A DNA stretch of 35,702 nt, from positions 1 to 35,702 of the forward strand of contig CAKKRM010000080.1 of NCBI GenBank assembly GCA_919902735.1. The letters run 5' to 3'. Shown one piece after another: positions 1 through 7,976 of the stretch (position 1 is its first letter; each line of letters opens with the position of its first letter). Below the pieces are notes generated by a model. It searched no databases. It was not told the origin of the DNA and saw nothing but the letters and a program-made list of their open reading frames with translations. A program made the position numbers and the translations under genes. The DNA comes from Anaerolineales bacterium (GTDB lineage Bacteria > Chloroflexota > Anaerolineae > Anaerolineales > Villigracilaceae).

Positions 1-947
1 CCTTCCCAAATTTCCTTGAACGATTGTTTGCGAATATCACCCAGCGGGGGAATTTGTTCGCGCGTCATACAGCACACATAAACCAGGCCGTTGAAATCAA
101 TGAGACTGTGAGTCCATGGCGCGTAGCAGGGGAATTTGTTGTAGTAGCCGAACGCGTACCTGCCCGCGCGCCCTAACCTGACCTCGGACTCGTTCCTGCC
201 AAATGGGAATGCATCTTCGTCTGCGATATTGATCCCCAATTCGCTGGCACGCTTTTCGATTTGCGGCGCGATCTTTTCATTGAAGAGCGCAATATCCTTC
301 TTTCGCATGGACAGATGCTCGCCGCAATGATCGTCCACAGGGATGAGGTTGATTCCGTCCGCGCCGAGTTCGTGCGCCAGGTCGGGGAGCGTTGCCAGCG
401 TTTCATAATTCGAACGCCCGACCACCGTGTTGATGCGGACGGTGAGCTTGCCTTTGTGCGCGTATTTTCGGAACATGGAAACCGCGCGCGTGGTAAGTTT
501 GAACGAGCCTTCCACGCCGCGGATTTTCTCGTGCATCTTGCGGATGGGGGAATCGATGGAAATGTTTACGCCGCGCAAGCCTGCTTCGATGAGGGTTTTC
601 GCGTTTTCCTTGTTGATGAGCGTGCCGTTCGTTGTGAGCGTGACGCGCATTCCCAACCCTGCAGCCTGCGCCACCAAATCAGGCAGTTGCGGGCGGAGCA
701 TGGGTTCGCCGCCCGAGAAATGGATTTTCTGCGTGCCCATTTCCGCCAGTTCGGTGATGACTTCCTTGAACCTGTCCATGGGAATGGGCGTTTCGCGGTT
801 CATGCGCCAGTGCTTGCACATTTCGCATTTGAGGTTGCAGCCATAGTTGACTTTGATCTTCACGTAAAGCGGCTTGAACGGACGCGCGTTCAACACCGCC
901 TGTAGTATTTCATCTTTATTGTTTTCGAATTGCCCGGAGTTATACAT
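1..947 (-). CDS. Radical SAM/SPASM-type protein, 3' end beyond window
   Basis: Reading the minus strand from the ATG at 945-947 gives an open frame of 315 codons running off the left edge, so the C-terminus is missing. Residues 37-44 read CNLKCEMC, the CxxxCxxC motif that binds the radical SAM 4Fe-4S cluster, followed near residue 75 by HFSGGEP, the usual SAM-contact GGEP motif. Close to the window edge the segment YVCCMTREQIPPLGDI followed by FKEIWEG resembles the start of a SPASM/Twitch-type auxiliary cluster region. This layout is typical of MoaA/PqqE-like enzymes that modify peptides or small molecules, but the substrate cannot be told from the sequence and no precursor peptide gene is seen nearby. 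An AGGA-like ribosome site lies about 10 bases upstream. Plus-strand open frames over the same bases are antisense shadows. Confidence 0.9.
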   Translation of the reverse strand, partial: MYNSGQFENNKDEILQAVLNARPFKPLYVKIKVNYGCNLKCEMCKHWRMNRETPIPMDRFKEVITELAEMGTQKIHFSGGEPMLRPQLPDLVAQAAGLGMRVTLTTNGTLINKENAKTLIEAGLRGVNISIDSPIRKMHEKIRGVEGSFKLTTRAVSMFRKYAHKGKLTVRINTVVGRSNYETLATLPDLAHELGADGINLIPVDDHCGEHLSMRKKDIALFNEKIAPQIEKRASELGINIADEDAFPFGRNESEVRLGRAGRYAFGYYNKFPCYAPWTHSLIDFNGLVYVCCMTREQIPPLGDIRKQSFKEIWE

Positions 948-984
948 CTAAAATTCCTGTGCTATGATTGGAAAATGGAAAAGA

Positions 985-1043
985 TACGAGTGACGAGTAG
1001 ACGGGAGAGCGTGGTAATTTTATCACTCGCCACTCGTTACTCC
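985..1043. repeat. Heptanucleotide repeat pair in inverted orientation
   Basis: Two short runs of 7-bp units face each other: TACGAGT then GACGAGT at 985-998, and TCACTCG, CCACTCG then TTACTCC at 1023-1043. ACGAGTGACGAGT (986-998) pairs with ACTCGCCACTCGT (1025-1037) at 12 of 13 positions, so the transcript could form a hairpin. It sits just upstream of the radical SAM start. Confidence 0.6.
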
Positions 1044-1055
1044 CCCCTCATCCTT

Positions 1056-1236
1056 CGTTAACGCCATGGCTATTGCAAAGTCAGGAAAATCTTAGCGCGA
1101 AATACGCGAAATTGGCGAATGGACGCGAAAAAGGAAAAATTCGCGCTCTTTCGCTTTTTTCGCGGCGTTCGCGCTAAAACAACGCCATGAATTCAGAACC
1201 ACATCAAGCGACTTTGCAACAACCATATCGTTAACG
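1056..1236. repeat. MITE-like nested inverted-repeat element
   Basis: Three nested symmetric pairs fill most of the 330-base gap between the radical SAM gene and the EamA gene. The outer pair is the palindrome CGTTAACG at 1056-1063 and 1229-1236. The middle pair is TTGCAAAGTC (1073-1082) with GACTTTGCAA (1210-1219). The inner pair is TTAGCGCGAA (1092-1101) with TTCGCGCTAA (1168-1177). No reading frame inside looks like a gene. This symmetry suggests a non-autonomous mobile element or a large structured repeat; no transposase for it was identified. Confidence 0.6.
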
Positions 1237-1241
1237 CGCTT

Positions 1242-1269
1242 CACCTGATACCTTGCACCTGATACTCAT
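1242..1269. repeat. Heptad-phased direct repeat
   Basis: CACCTGATAC occurs at 1242-1251 and again at 1256-1265, a spacing of exactly 14 bases or two 7-bp units. It ends 8 bases before the EamA start codon, where no Shine-Dalgarno sequence is visible. Confidence 0.5.
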
Positions 1270-1277
1270 CCCCCTCC

Positions 1278-2174
1278 ATGCGCCTCAAAGCTGACATCAC
1301 CCTCTTTCTCATCTCCATCATTTGGGGATCCGCCTTCGTTGCTCAGCGAATTGCAGGGCAGGTTGGAAGCGTGTACATCTTCAACGGAGCCCGTTATTTA
1401 TTGGCGGCCCTGGTTGTTCTGCCGTTTGCCTGGCGCTCGTTCAAAAATACGAATTCGAAAATATCCAACGGACATTACAAATGGATGGGCGTGGCGGGTG
1501 TTTTTCTTTTCATCGGGAGCGCCTTCCAGCAGGCCGGCATGGTATACACCACGGCGGGGAATGCAGGCTTCATCACCAGTTTGTATGTGGTGCTCATCCC
1601 GATTATTTTGTTCATGTTCTGGAGCGAAAAGCCGCATTGGCTATTCATTGTCGCTGTGGCGTTGGCGATGGCGGGGGCATTTCTATTATCCACGGGCGGG
1701 AAGTTTGCAATTCACCTTGGCGATATACTCGAAATCATCGGCGCGTTCTTCTGGGCGGCGCATGTGATTGTTTTGGGCAAGTACGCTTCAAAGTATGAGT
1801 CCATGTCCTTCTCGGTGGGGCAGCTGGCCGTTTGTGGAGCGCTTAACTTTGGCGTGGGCGTATTCGCCGAACCCATGCCCGTGTTTGACTCGAACCTGTT
1901 GTTCGCCATTGCTTACACGGCGTTGTTATCGCTGGGCTTGTGTTACACCCTGCAAATCTGGGCGCAGAAGCATACCCCTCCCGCCGATGCGGCCTTGATC
2001 CTCAGCCTCGAGTCCGTCTTTGCGGTTATTTCGGGCTGGCTGTTATTGGACGAGAGACTGGCCCCCGTTCAGATATTTGGCGCGTTTCTGATTTTTGCCG
2101 CCGTTCTCCTCTCGCAATTCAAGGAATGGACATCAGGTACAATTGACCACGATCATTTAGTTGAGGGACGATAG
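1278..2174 (+). CDS. EamA/DMT-family membrane transporter
   Basis: This 298-residue protein is hydrophobic along its whole length, with about ten predicted membrane helices arranged as two EamA repeats (roughly residues 8-135 and 150-280). The N-terminal IIWGSAF segment and the ALILSLESVFAVISGWLLLDE region (near residues 236-256) are characteristic of drug/metabolite transporter family permeases. The substrate cannot be predicted. DMT proteins usually export metabolites or take up small organic compounds. The start at 1278 gives a normal family length, but no clear ribosome site precedes it. The gene is preceded by repeats and followed after 67 bases by a GNAT acetyltransferase on the same strand. 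Confidence 0.88.
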   Translation: MRLKADITLFLISIIWGSAFVAQRIAGQVGSVYIFNGARYLLAALVVLPFAWRSFKNTNSKISNGHYKWMGVAGVFLFIGSAFQQAGMVYTTAGNAGFITSLYVVLIPIILFMFWSEKPHWLFIVAVALAMAGAFLLSTGGKFAIHLGDILEIIGAFFWAAHVIVLGKYASKYESMSFSVGQLAVCGALNFGVGVFAEPMPVFDSNLLFAIAYTALLSLGLCYTLQIWAQKHTPPADAALILSLESVFAVISGWLLLDERLAPVQIFGAFLIFAAVLLSQFKEWTSGTIDHDHLVEGR

Positions 2175-2180
2175 GATTTT

Positions 2181-2229
2181 ACGCAACACGCATCACGGAT
2201 TACGAAATGCGTAATTCGTAATCCGTAAA
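2181..2229. repeat. Array of seven 7-bp units forming a palindrome
   Basis: Seven consecutive 7-mers fill most of the 67-base gap between two genes. The first four begin ACG (for example ACGCAAC and ACGGATT) and the last three read like their complements (for example TCGTAAT). GGATTACGAA (2197-2206) pairs perfectly with TTCGTAATCC (2215-2224), giving a 10-bp stem with an 8-base loop. Confidence 0.7.
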
Positions 2230-2241
2230 ATTTAGGAATCC

Positions 2242-2880
2242 ATGCCAACCCAAACCTCCATCTTCGAAGAACTCGACTTGTCCTTTCACCCGCTTACCCA
2301 AAAACTCTGGCGGGATTTTGAATTGCTCTTTGGCGAGAACGGCGCCTGCGGCGGTTGCTGGTGCATGTATTGGAAACTGCGCGGAAAAGCCTTCAGCGAA
2401 AACACAGGCGATGGGAATAGGCAAATGCAAAAGTCCATTGTGGATGCGAAAACCGTCCCCGGGCTGCTGGCCTATTCCGAAGGATATCCCGTTGGCTGGA
2501 TCGCAATCGAGCCGCGCAGAGCGTATCCCAAACTGGCTCATTCGCGGGTGCTCGCTCCCGTGGACGATCAGGAGGTTTGGTCAATCACTTGTTTTTTCAT
2601 CGAGAAAAAACATCGTCACAAAGGCATTGCGGTTGAATTACTAAAGGCCGCTGTGGAACATGTCAAAAAACGCGGCGGCAAAATTGTAGAAGGCTACCCA
2701 GTAGACTCGAAAACGAATCAGCCCGACCCTTTTGTTTTCACGGGCACAGCCACAATATTTATCAAAGCGGGCTTCAAGGAAGTTGCGCGCAATCCTGCCC
2801 TCCCGAAAAAGCATCGGGACAATGTGAGCAGAGTCGAAGGGTCGCCCACGCGTCCCATCTTTCGTTTCACGATTGCATAA
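2242..2880 (+). CDS. GNAT-family N-acetyltransferase
   Basis: This 212-residue protein has a GNAT core in its C-terminal half. Residues 112-120 (VWSITCFFI) form the central strand, and KHRHKGIAVELL (residues 123-134) is the acetyl-CoA pyrophosphate-binding loop that starts motif A (R/Q-x-x-G-x-G/A). The N-terminal part carries an unusual cysteine-rich patch, GACGGCWCMYW (about residues 34-44), seen in a subgroup of uncharacterised GNAT proteins; its role is unknown. The likely reaction is acetyl transfer from acetyl-CoA to an amine, with unknown substrate. The stop codon at 2878-2880 directly abuts the start of the next gene, so the two are probably co-transcribed and translationally coupled. 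Confidence 0.85.
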   Translation: MPTQTSIFEELDLSFHPLTQKLWRDFELLFGENGACGGCWCMYWKLRGKAFSENTGDGNRQMQKSIVDAKTVPGLLAYSEGYPVGWIAIEPRRAYPKLAHSRVLAPVDDQEVWSITCFFIEKKHRHKGIAVELLKAAVEHVKKRGGKIVEGYPVDSKTNQPDPFVFTGTATIFIKAGFKEVARNPALPKKHRDNVSRVEGSPTRPIFRFTIA

Positions 2881-4137
2881 ATGACTTTTCAACCTCCCTC
2901 AAAATCCCTTACCCCTCGCGATTATCAATTCATTGCGCTGGTTACGATTCTCTTTTTGATCGTTTCGATCGCGCTTGTTTTTGCAAACCTAACGCTCACA
3001 GGCGGCGGAGATTTTTACGTTCATTGGGTTGCGAGCCGTGGATTTATTTTTGAAAAAGTGGATCCGTACAGTGGGGAGGTCCCTGCCCGTGTGCAGCAAC
3101 TGGTTTATGATGATCCAGCGAAGGCAGGCGACGAACCCTACATTCTGGATACGCCCTTTCACATGCTCCTGCTCTATTTTCCTTTCTCGCTTCTTTCCGA
3201 CCCTCAGCTTGCCCGGGCGATCTATACCTTGCTCCTCGAATTGGCATTGTTCACGCTTGCCTTGCTAAGCCTGCGCCTTACAGATTGGGAAGCCCCGCGT
3301 TATTTTTGGTTTTTATTTCTTTTCTTTTGCATTTTCAATTTCTACGCTTTTCAAGCCATCCTTGAATCCAGCCCCGTTCTATTGTTGGGGTTAATCTATG
3401 CAGGCATTTTGCTTGCCCTTCGCAATAATCAGGATGAACTTGCAGGCGCGTTGATGGCCGTCTCTTTATATTATTGGGAAGTTGGCGCGCCGTTTTTATT
3501 TCTGGTTGCATGGCGCGCCTATCGTGAGGGACGCGGAAGAGTCTTTGCAGGCCTGGGGATGATTACCTTTGTTCTGCTGGCCGTTTCATTTTTAGTGTAT
3601 CCAAACTGGCTTATCTCTTTTCTGCGGGCTGGCATGAACAACCTGCGCGCAGATTTTGGCTTTTCAACCCATGAGGTTTTTGAACATTTTTTCCCTTCCC
3701 AAAGCGGCATGATTGCCTGGGTTTTTATCGGCATTCTCGTCATCACCCTCGGCTACGAGTGGAACGCAGCCCTCACCGCAGACTTCCGCAGGTTTTACTG
3801 GGCGGCCTGTCTTTCGTTGGCCGCGTCACCTTTGCTTGGCTTCCGCACTGAACTGGAACACCTTGCGGCGCTTGTCATTCCGCTGGCCTTCATCTTCGCC
3901 ATCGTCCATGACCGTTGGCATCGCTTCGGCAGCGGCTTGACGATTCTGCTCCTGCTGGCAGTTTTCCTTGTTCCCTGGGCTGTTTATTTCTTTGCCCTGC
4001 CTCGCCTTGGACAAATAGCTGATGATGTTCTATTTCTCTTCCTTCCGCTTTTCACCCTCATCGGCTTATACTGGATTCGCTGGTGGGCGATCCGTCCCCC
4101 GCGCGTTTGGGCAGATTTAGCAAATCGTAAATCGTAA
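2881..4137 (+). CDS. Polytopic membrane protein, GT87/DUF2029-like GT-C glycosyltransferase
   Basis: This 418-residue protein starts immediately after the preceding stop. It has about ten hydrophobic helices. After the first helix, the loop GGGDFYVHWVASRGF (about residues 41-55) carries the acidic residue that GT-C enzymes place in their first outer loop, and the segment DPYSGEVPARVQQ is reminiscent of GT87 (DUF2029) mannosyl- or arabinosyltransferases. Such enzymes use polyprenyl-phosphate sugars outside the membrane, but donor and acceptor here are unknown. The last residues, NRKS, are encoded by a 7-bp tandem repeat that continues through the stop codon. Two further GT-C-type genes follow. 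The family call is by topology and motif only; a generic membrane protein remains possible. Confidence 0.65.
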   Translation: MTFQPPSKSLTPRDYQFIALVTILFLIVSIALVFANLTLTGGGDFYVHWVASRGFIFEKVDPYSGEVPARVQQLVYDDPAKAGDEPYILDTPFHMLLLYFPFSLLSDPQLARAIYTLLLELALFTLALLSLRLTDWEAPRYFWFLFLFFCIFNFYAFQAILESSPVLLLGLIYAGILLALRNNQDELAGALMAVSLYYWEVGAPFLFLVAWRAYREGRGRVFAGLGMITFVLLAVSFLVYPNWLISFLRAGMNNLRADFGFSTHEVFEHFFPSQSGMIAWVFIGILVITLGYEWNAALTADFRRFYWAACLSLAASPLLGFRTELEHLAALVIPLAFIFAIVHDRWHRFGSGLTILLLLAVFLVPWAVYFFALPRLGQIADDVLFLFLPLFTLIGLYWIRWWAIRPPRVWADLANRKS

Positions 4138-4149
4138 ATCGTAAATCGT
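4122..4149. repeat. Four perfect AAATCGT tandem units across a gene junction
   Basis: AAATCGT is repeated four times without mismatch. The array encodes the last residues and stop codon (4135-4137) of the upstream gene and ends on the base before the next gene's ATG at 4150. It occupies the position where a Shine-Dalgarno site would lie, and none is present. Confidence 0.85.
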
Positions 4150-5754
4150 ATGTCCCCCCGCACCTACTTCCTCCTCTTTCTCTCTGGCCTGATCCTGCCA
4201 TTCATCATCGCACAATTTCAACCCATCCCCGGCTACCTTGACTCTGATTATTACTACGCGGGCGGAATTCAACTCGCCAAAGGCAATGGCTTCACCGAGC
4301 CATACTTATGGAACTATCTCGACGGCACAACAACATTGCCGCATCCATCCCACACCTATTGGATGCCGCTCGCTTCTATCATCTCCGCTCTGGGCATGTG
4401 GGTGACAGGTCAGGCCACCTATGCTTCCGCCAGACTGCCCTTCATTATTATTGCGGCGTTGGTTGTCCCGGTCACTGCCGCAGTTGCCTACGCATTTTCC
4501 AAAAAACGAGACCTTGCAATCATCTCTGCCTTGTTGGCGATTTTCTCCATCTATCACGCCCCGTTCGTCGGCGTCACAGATAACTTCAGTCCCTTCATGC
4601 TGTTTGGCGGTTTATATTTTATTTTCGTTTCAAAAATTATCGAAGATTCAGCCCCTAAAAAATATTGGTTTTTCCTCGGCCTGCTTGCGGGCTTGCTCAC
4701 TCTTTCCCGCAGCGACGGCCTGCTTTGGCTCGCCCTCACATTCCTTTTCGCCATCCGCAACCTTCAACCTTCAACACGCAACCCCGTCCTGAGTGCAGCC
4801 GAAGGGCAACACGCAACACGCCCAACCTTCACCTTTCATCTTTCATCCTTCATCCTTACCCTCCTCGGCTTCCTCCTCATCATGTCCCCCTGGTACGCGC
4901 GGAATTTGAATGCCTTCGGAGCGCTCATGGCTCCCGGCGGAAGCCGCGCCCTGTGGCTTGAAAATTACGATCAGACCTTCACCTATCCGCCCGAACAATT
5001 GAACATGGAATCATTCCTTGCAACGGGCTGGAACGAAATCCTTTCAGACAGGCTGTGGGCATTCGGCACAAACCTGCAAAGCGGATTCGCCGCACACGGT
5101 GGAATCATTTTATTTCCATTTATCGTGGCGGGCATTATTTATTTCCGCAAAGATGAACGTGTCAAACTTGCGGCAACAGCCTGGTTGATTCTATTCTTCG
5201 TGATGACCTTCATCTTTCCATTCGCTGGCGCGCGCGGCGCATTCTTCCATGCGGGCGCGGCGCTCCAACCCATGTGGTGGACTCTTGCGCCTTTGGGTCT
5301 CGATGAGATTCTACTGTCCCTGAGAAAACGCAGCTGGGGCAGCGACCAGACCAAAGTTATATTCCGAAGCGCGCTTGTCATGATCGCAATCATCCTCACG
5401 GCTTTCGTCGTCGATCTTCGGCTGTTTACTTTAGGCTGGGGCGAAGGCGAAGAAATTTATCCCGCCGTCGAAGCATTCCTGCTTGAAAATGGAATCGAAG
5501 ACGATGATATTGTCATCGTTCGCAACGCGCCCGGTTATTACATTGCAACGGATCGCTCCGCAATTTCAATTCCATACGGCGGCGGGGATGCCATCCTTGC
5601 GGCCGCGAAACAATTCGGCGCGGAGTATCTCGTACTTGAGTCGAAGGCGGCGCTTCCGCAAATAAAAAGTTTGCTTGAAAACCCGCAAGGCCGCGATGGT
5701 TTTATTTATTTAGGTGAAGTCAATGAAGCGCACATCTTCAAAATCAACAAGTGA
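4150..5754 (+). CDS. GT-C-type membrane glycosyltransferase (GT39/83-like)
   Basis: The 534-residue protein has an N-terminal membrane helix followed by a large loop with YLDSDYYYAGGIQLAKGNG (about residues 28-46). This holds the paired acidic residues (D-S-D) typical of GT-C enzymes that use a lipid-phosphate sugar donor. Roughly ten helices follow, then a soluble C-terminal domain (from about residue 435) that probably lies outside the membrane. Residues 205-236 are encoded by a heptad array with a nested 19-bp palindromic repeat (4762-4857). They form a polar insert just before the helix beginning FILTLLGFLL and look foreign to the fold. No Shine-Dalgarno site is visible because the tandem AAATCGT repeat abuts the ATG. 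The gene overlaps the next by 32 bases. The acceptor is unknown. Confidence 0.75.
   Translation: MSPRTYFLLFLSGLILPFIIAQFQPIPGYLDSDYYYAGGIQLAKGNGFTEPYLWNYLDGTTTLPHPSHTYWMPLASIISALGMWVTGQATYASARLPFIIIAALVVPVTAAVAYAFSKKRDLAIISALLAIFSIYHAPFVGVTDNFSPFMLFGGLYFIFVSKIIEDSAPKKYWFFLGLLAGLLTLSRSDGLLWLALTFLFAIRNLQPSTRNPVLSAAEGQHATRPTFTFHLSSFILTLLGFLLIMSPWYARNLNAFGALMAPGGSRALWLENYDQTFTYPPEQLNMESFLATGWNEILSDRLWAFGTNLQSGFAAHGGIILFPFIVAGIIYFRKDERVKLAATAWLILFFVMTFIFPFAGARGAFFHAGAALQPMWWTLAPLGLDEILLSLRKRSWGSDQTKVIFRSALVMIAIILTAFVVDLRLFTLGWGEGEEIYPAVEAFLLENGIEDDDIVIVRNAPGYYIATDRSAISIPYGGGDAILAAAKQFGAEYLVLESKAALPQIKSLLENPQGRDGFIYLGEVNEAHIFKINK
4762..4857. repeat. Heptad array with nested 19-bp palindromic repeat inside a gene
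   Basis: CTTCAAC twice and ACGCAAC (4762-4782) are followed by the 19-mer CCTGAGTGCAGCCGAAGGG (4788-4806). Then come ACGCAAC-type units (4811-4823) and four units of the CATCCTT type (4830-4857). All are read in frame in the GT-C gene, encoding a stretch that includes NPVLSAAEG and QHATR. The same 19-mer type recurs at 27330-27348 and 29144-29162. Confidence 0.85.
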
Positions 5755-7213
5755 AATTTCGCCGCGCGATCTATTGATCCTCGCCCTTGCCGTATCATTG
5801 ATCGCGGCCATCTATTTGCTCACAAGCCGCTTCACATACACAATCGGCTTCCCGCTCGACGACTCCTGGATTCATCAAACCTACGCGCGCAATCTCGCGT
5901 TGAATAGCGAGTGGGCATTTCGCGCTGGCATTCCATCCGCAGGTTCCACCGCGCCGCTTTGGTCGGCGTTACTTGCAATTGGTTTTTTGTTCAACCTCTC
6001 GCCATACCTCTGGGCTTATTTTCTCGGCAGCTTAACTTTATTTGCGCTCGCCATTCTTTGTGAATGGGCGGTTCGCAAATTGGTAAATTCCTACCGTCCT
6101 CATTTCCCCTGGGTTGGAATCTTCATCGCGTTTGAATGGCATCTCGTTTGGGCGGGGATGTCTGGCATGGAAACCCTGCTGCATGGATTGATCGTCACAA
6201 CCGTTCTTGTTTTGTTGATGACAGACTCGCATCGCTACCTAACCCTGGGCCTGCTCACCGGTCTATCAGCCTGGGTCCGCCCCGACGGTTTGACTCTGCT
6301 CGGCCCCGTGCTGATGACGATCTTTTTTATGGAAGAAGACATGCGTTCACGTCTCACCGCTGTAGTGCGTTATTTTATTGGCTTTGGTTCATTATTTGGT
6401 TTATACCTGCTGTTCAACCTGGCAATTGGCGGCGCGCCCATGCCAAACACTTTTTATGCAAAACAAGCCGAATATGTTTCATGGCAGTTGCGCCCAATTA
6501 TTGAACGCCTTGGGGATATGTTTTTGCAGTTGCTGGTTGGCCCAAGCCTTTTGTTGATCCCTGGCATGATTGGCTGGCTGGTAAAGTCAATCAGGGAGCG
6601 CATGTGGGGCAGCCTTGCCGCGCTGATCTGGTGCGTTGGTTACTTTGGGCTTTACGTTTCGCGCCTGCCAATGTACCAGCATGGCCGTTATATCATGCCT
6701 GCCATGCCGATATTTTTTCTGTTTGGCCTGCTCGCCTTCGCAGAGTTCGATAAAAGCAAGGTTTTCTTGCGTTACCATTGGGTCGCGCAAACCCTATGGC
6801 GGGGCAGCGTGGCCATGCTTGCATTTGGGTTTATCACCCTCGGCGCACACTCGTACGCGCAGGATGTGGCTGTGATCGAAAGCGAAATGGTGGTCACTGC
6901 AAAGTGGGCCGCTGAAAATTTACCCCCCGACGCAGTCATCGCTGCGCATGACATTGGCGCGTTGGGATATTTCGACCAGCACGAACTAATAGACCTTGCA
7001 GGTTTGATCTCGCCTGAAGTCATTCCCTTCATTCGCGACGAGCCTCGTATCGCTGTCTTCCTGAATGAAAAAAACGCAGATTACGTGATCGCTTTTCCAG
7101 AGTTTTATCCTGTTTTATCAGAAGGGCTGGTTGAAGTTTTTGCCACGAATAGTGAAATTACCCGTAGTTTGGGCCGGAAAAATATGGTTATTTATCTGTG
7201 GAAAAGCCCATAA
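5723..7213 (+). CDS. GT-C-type membrane glycosyltransferase
   Basis: I chose the ATG at 5723 (496 codons) rather than the GTG at 5714, because AGGTGA at 5712-5717 is well placed as a ribosome site for it. The gene begins inside the 3' end of the preceding gene. After the first helix, FPLDDSWIHQTYARNLA holds the paired aspartates of the GT-C catalytic loop, and PSAGSTAPLWSALLA is the conserved start of the next helical hairpin. About ten helices follow, then an outer C-terminal domain with NLPPDAVIAAHDIGALGYF, a segment common in such proteins. It is the last of three adjacent GT-C genes, which suggests a shared pathway for envelope glycan or glycolipid assembly. Donor and acceptor cannot be assigned. 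Confidence 0.78.
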   Translation: MKRTSSKSTSEISPRDLLILALAVSLIAAIYLLTSRFTYTIGFPLDDSWIHQTYARNLALNSEWAFRAGIPSAGSTAPLWSALLAIGFLFNLSPYLWAYFLGSLTLFALAILCEWAVRKLVNSYRPHFPWVGIFIAFEWHLVWAGMSGMETLLHGLIVTTVLVLLMTDSHRYLTLGLLTGLSAWVRPDGLTLLGPVLMTIFFMEEDMRSRLTAVVRYFIGFGSLFGLYLLFNLAIGGAPMPNTFYAKQAEYVSWQLRPIIERLGDMFLQLLVGPSLLLIPGMIGWLVKSIRERMWGSLAALIWCVGYFGLYVSRLPMYQHGRYIMPAMPIFFLFGLLAFAEFDKSKVFLRYHWVAQTLWRGSVAMLAFGFITLGAHSYAQDVAVIESEMVVTAKWAAENLPPDAVIAAHDIGALGYFDQHELIDLAGLISPEVIPFIRDEPRIAVFLNEKNADYVIAFPEFYPVLSEGLVEVFATNSEITRSLGRKNMVIYLWKSP

Positions 7214-7270
7214 TGGGTTAAAATAGTGTATTGTTTCAAAATCAACTAGTAGAGAGAGAATGGGCTTGGG

Positions 7271-7972
7271 ATGAACCAAATAACCCTATTGATCGTTGAC
7301 GACCATCCATTGTTCCGTCAGGGCGTTGTGGATGCCCTGTCATTGGAACCCGACATGCGCATTATTGCCCAGTCTGCGACCGGGGATGAAGCGTTGGAAT
7401 TAATCAAAACGAAAAAACCAACCATTGCGGTTTTGGATGTCAACCTGCCCGGCATGAATGGTCAACAGATTACCCATCAAGTTTCCCAGGACCGACTTCC
7501 CACGCGTATTATTCTCATGACAGGCTATGACGATATAGAGCAGGCTATTCACGCTGCGCTGGCCGGCGCCCATGGTTACTGTTCAAAGGATATCGAACCG
7601 CAGTCTCTTTCGCGCATCATTCGTGAAGTTGCAGAAGGTAAATTTGTTTTTGCAAACAACGTCTTCACCCGCCGCGAACTGGAGCTTTGGGTGGAGGATA
7701 GAATGGAGGGCGCAAGGCGTTCTTATAGCGAGCCTGGAACCCCCTTCCATCCATTGTCAGACCGCGAAATGGAAGTACTGGCTTGCGTAGTGCGCGGTAT
7801 GAGCAATAAAGAGATAGCCACTTTATTGGGCATTAGCCATCAAACGGTGAAAAATCATGTGACTGCCATCCTGCGGAAGTTTGGCGTCGAGGACCGCACC
7901 CAGGCCGTTGTCTACGCATTGAAACGTGGATGGGTAACTTTAAAAGATTCCGATATTCCGCCCCTGGAGTGA
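7271..7972 (+). CDS. NarL/FixJ (DegU-like) response regulator
   Basis: The 233-residue protein has a receiver domain (residues 1-120) with acidic pair D10-D11, phospho-acceptor D56 in VLDVNLPG, and a conserved lysine in YCSKD. It is followed by a linker and a C-terminal LuxR-type helix-turn-helix (about residues 160-225: LSDREMEVLACVVRGMSNKE and HQTVKNHVTAILRKF). It should bind DNA as a dimer once phosphorylated. The partner histidine kinase gene starts four bases after its stop, so the pair is an operon. The next genes downstream are the Tad pilus cluster, which makes them plausible targets, but no operator was identified. The spacer 7214-7270 contains TTAAAAT, a possible -10, with no convincing -35. 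Confidence 0.95.
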   Translation: MNQITLLIVDDHPLFRQGVVDALSLEPDMRIIAQSATGDEALELIKTKKPTIAVLDVNLPGMNGQQITHQVSQDRLPTRIILMTGYDDIEQAIHAALAGAHGYCSKDIEPQSLSRIIREVAEGKFVFANNVFTRRELELWVEDRMEGARRSYSEPGTPFHPLSDREMEVLACVVRGMSNKEIATLLGISHQTVKNHVTAILRKFGVEDRTQAVVYALKRGWVTLKDSDIPPLE

Positions 7973-7976
7973 TTTT

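Noticed and set aside
261..905. A 214-codon open frame on the plus strand
   Set aside because: It is antisense to the radical SAM gene, whose cysteine motifs are clear on the minus strand; the product has no recognisable domain.
4122..4149. Possible CRISPR or sequencing artefact for the tandem repeat
   Set aside because: Units are only 7 bp and without spacers, so not CRISPR; similar arrays with different units occur elsewhere in the window, so a local artefact is unlikely.
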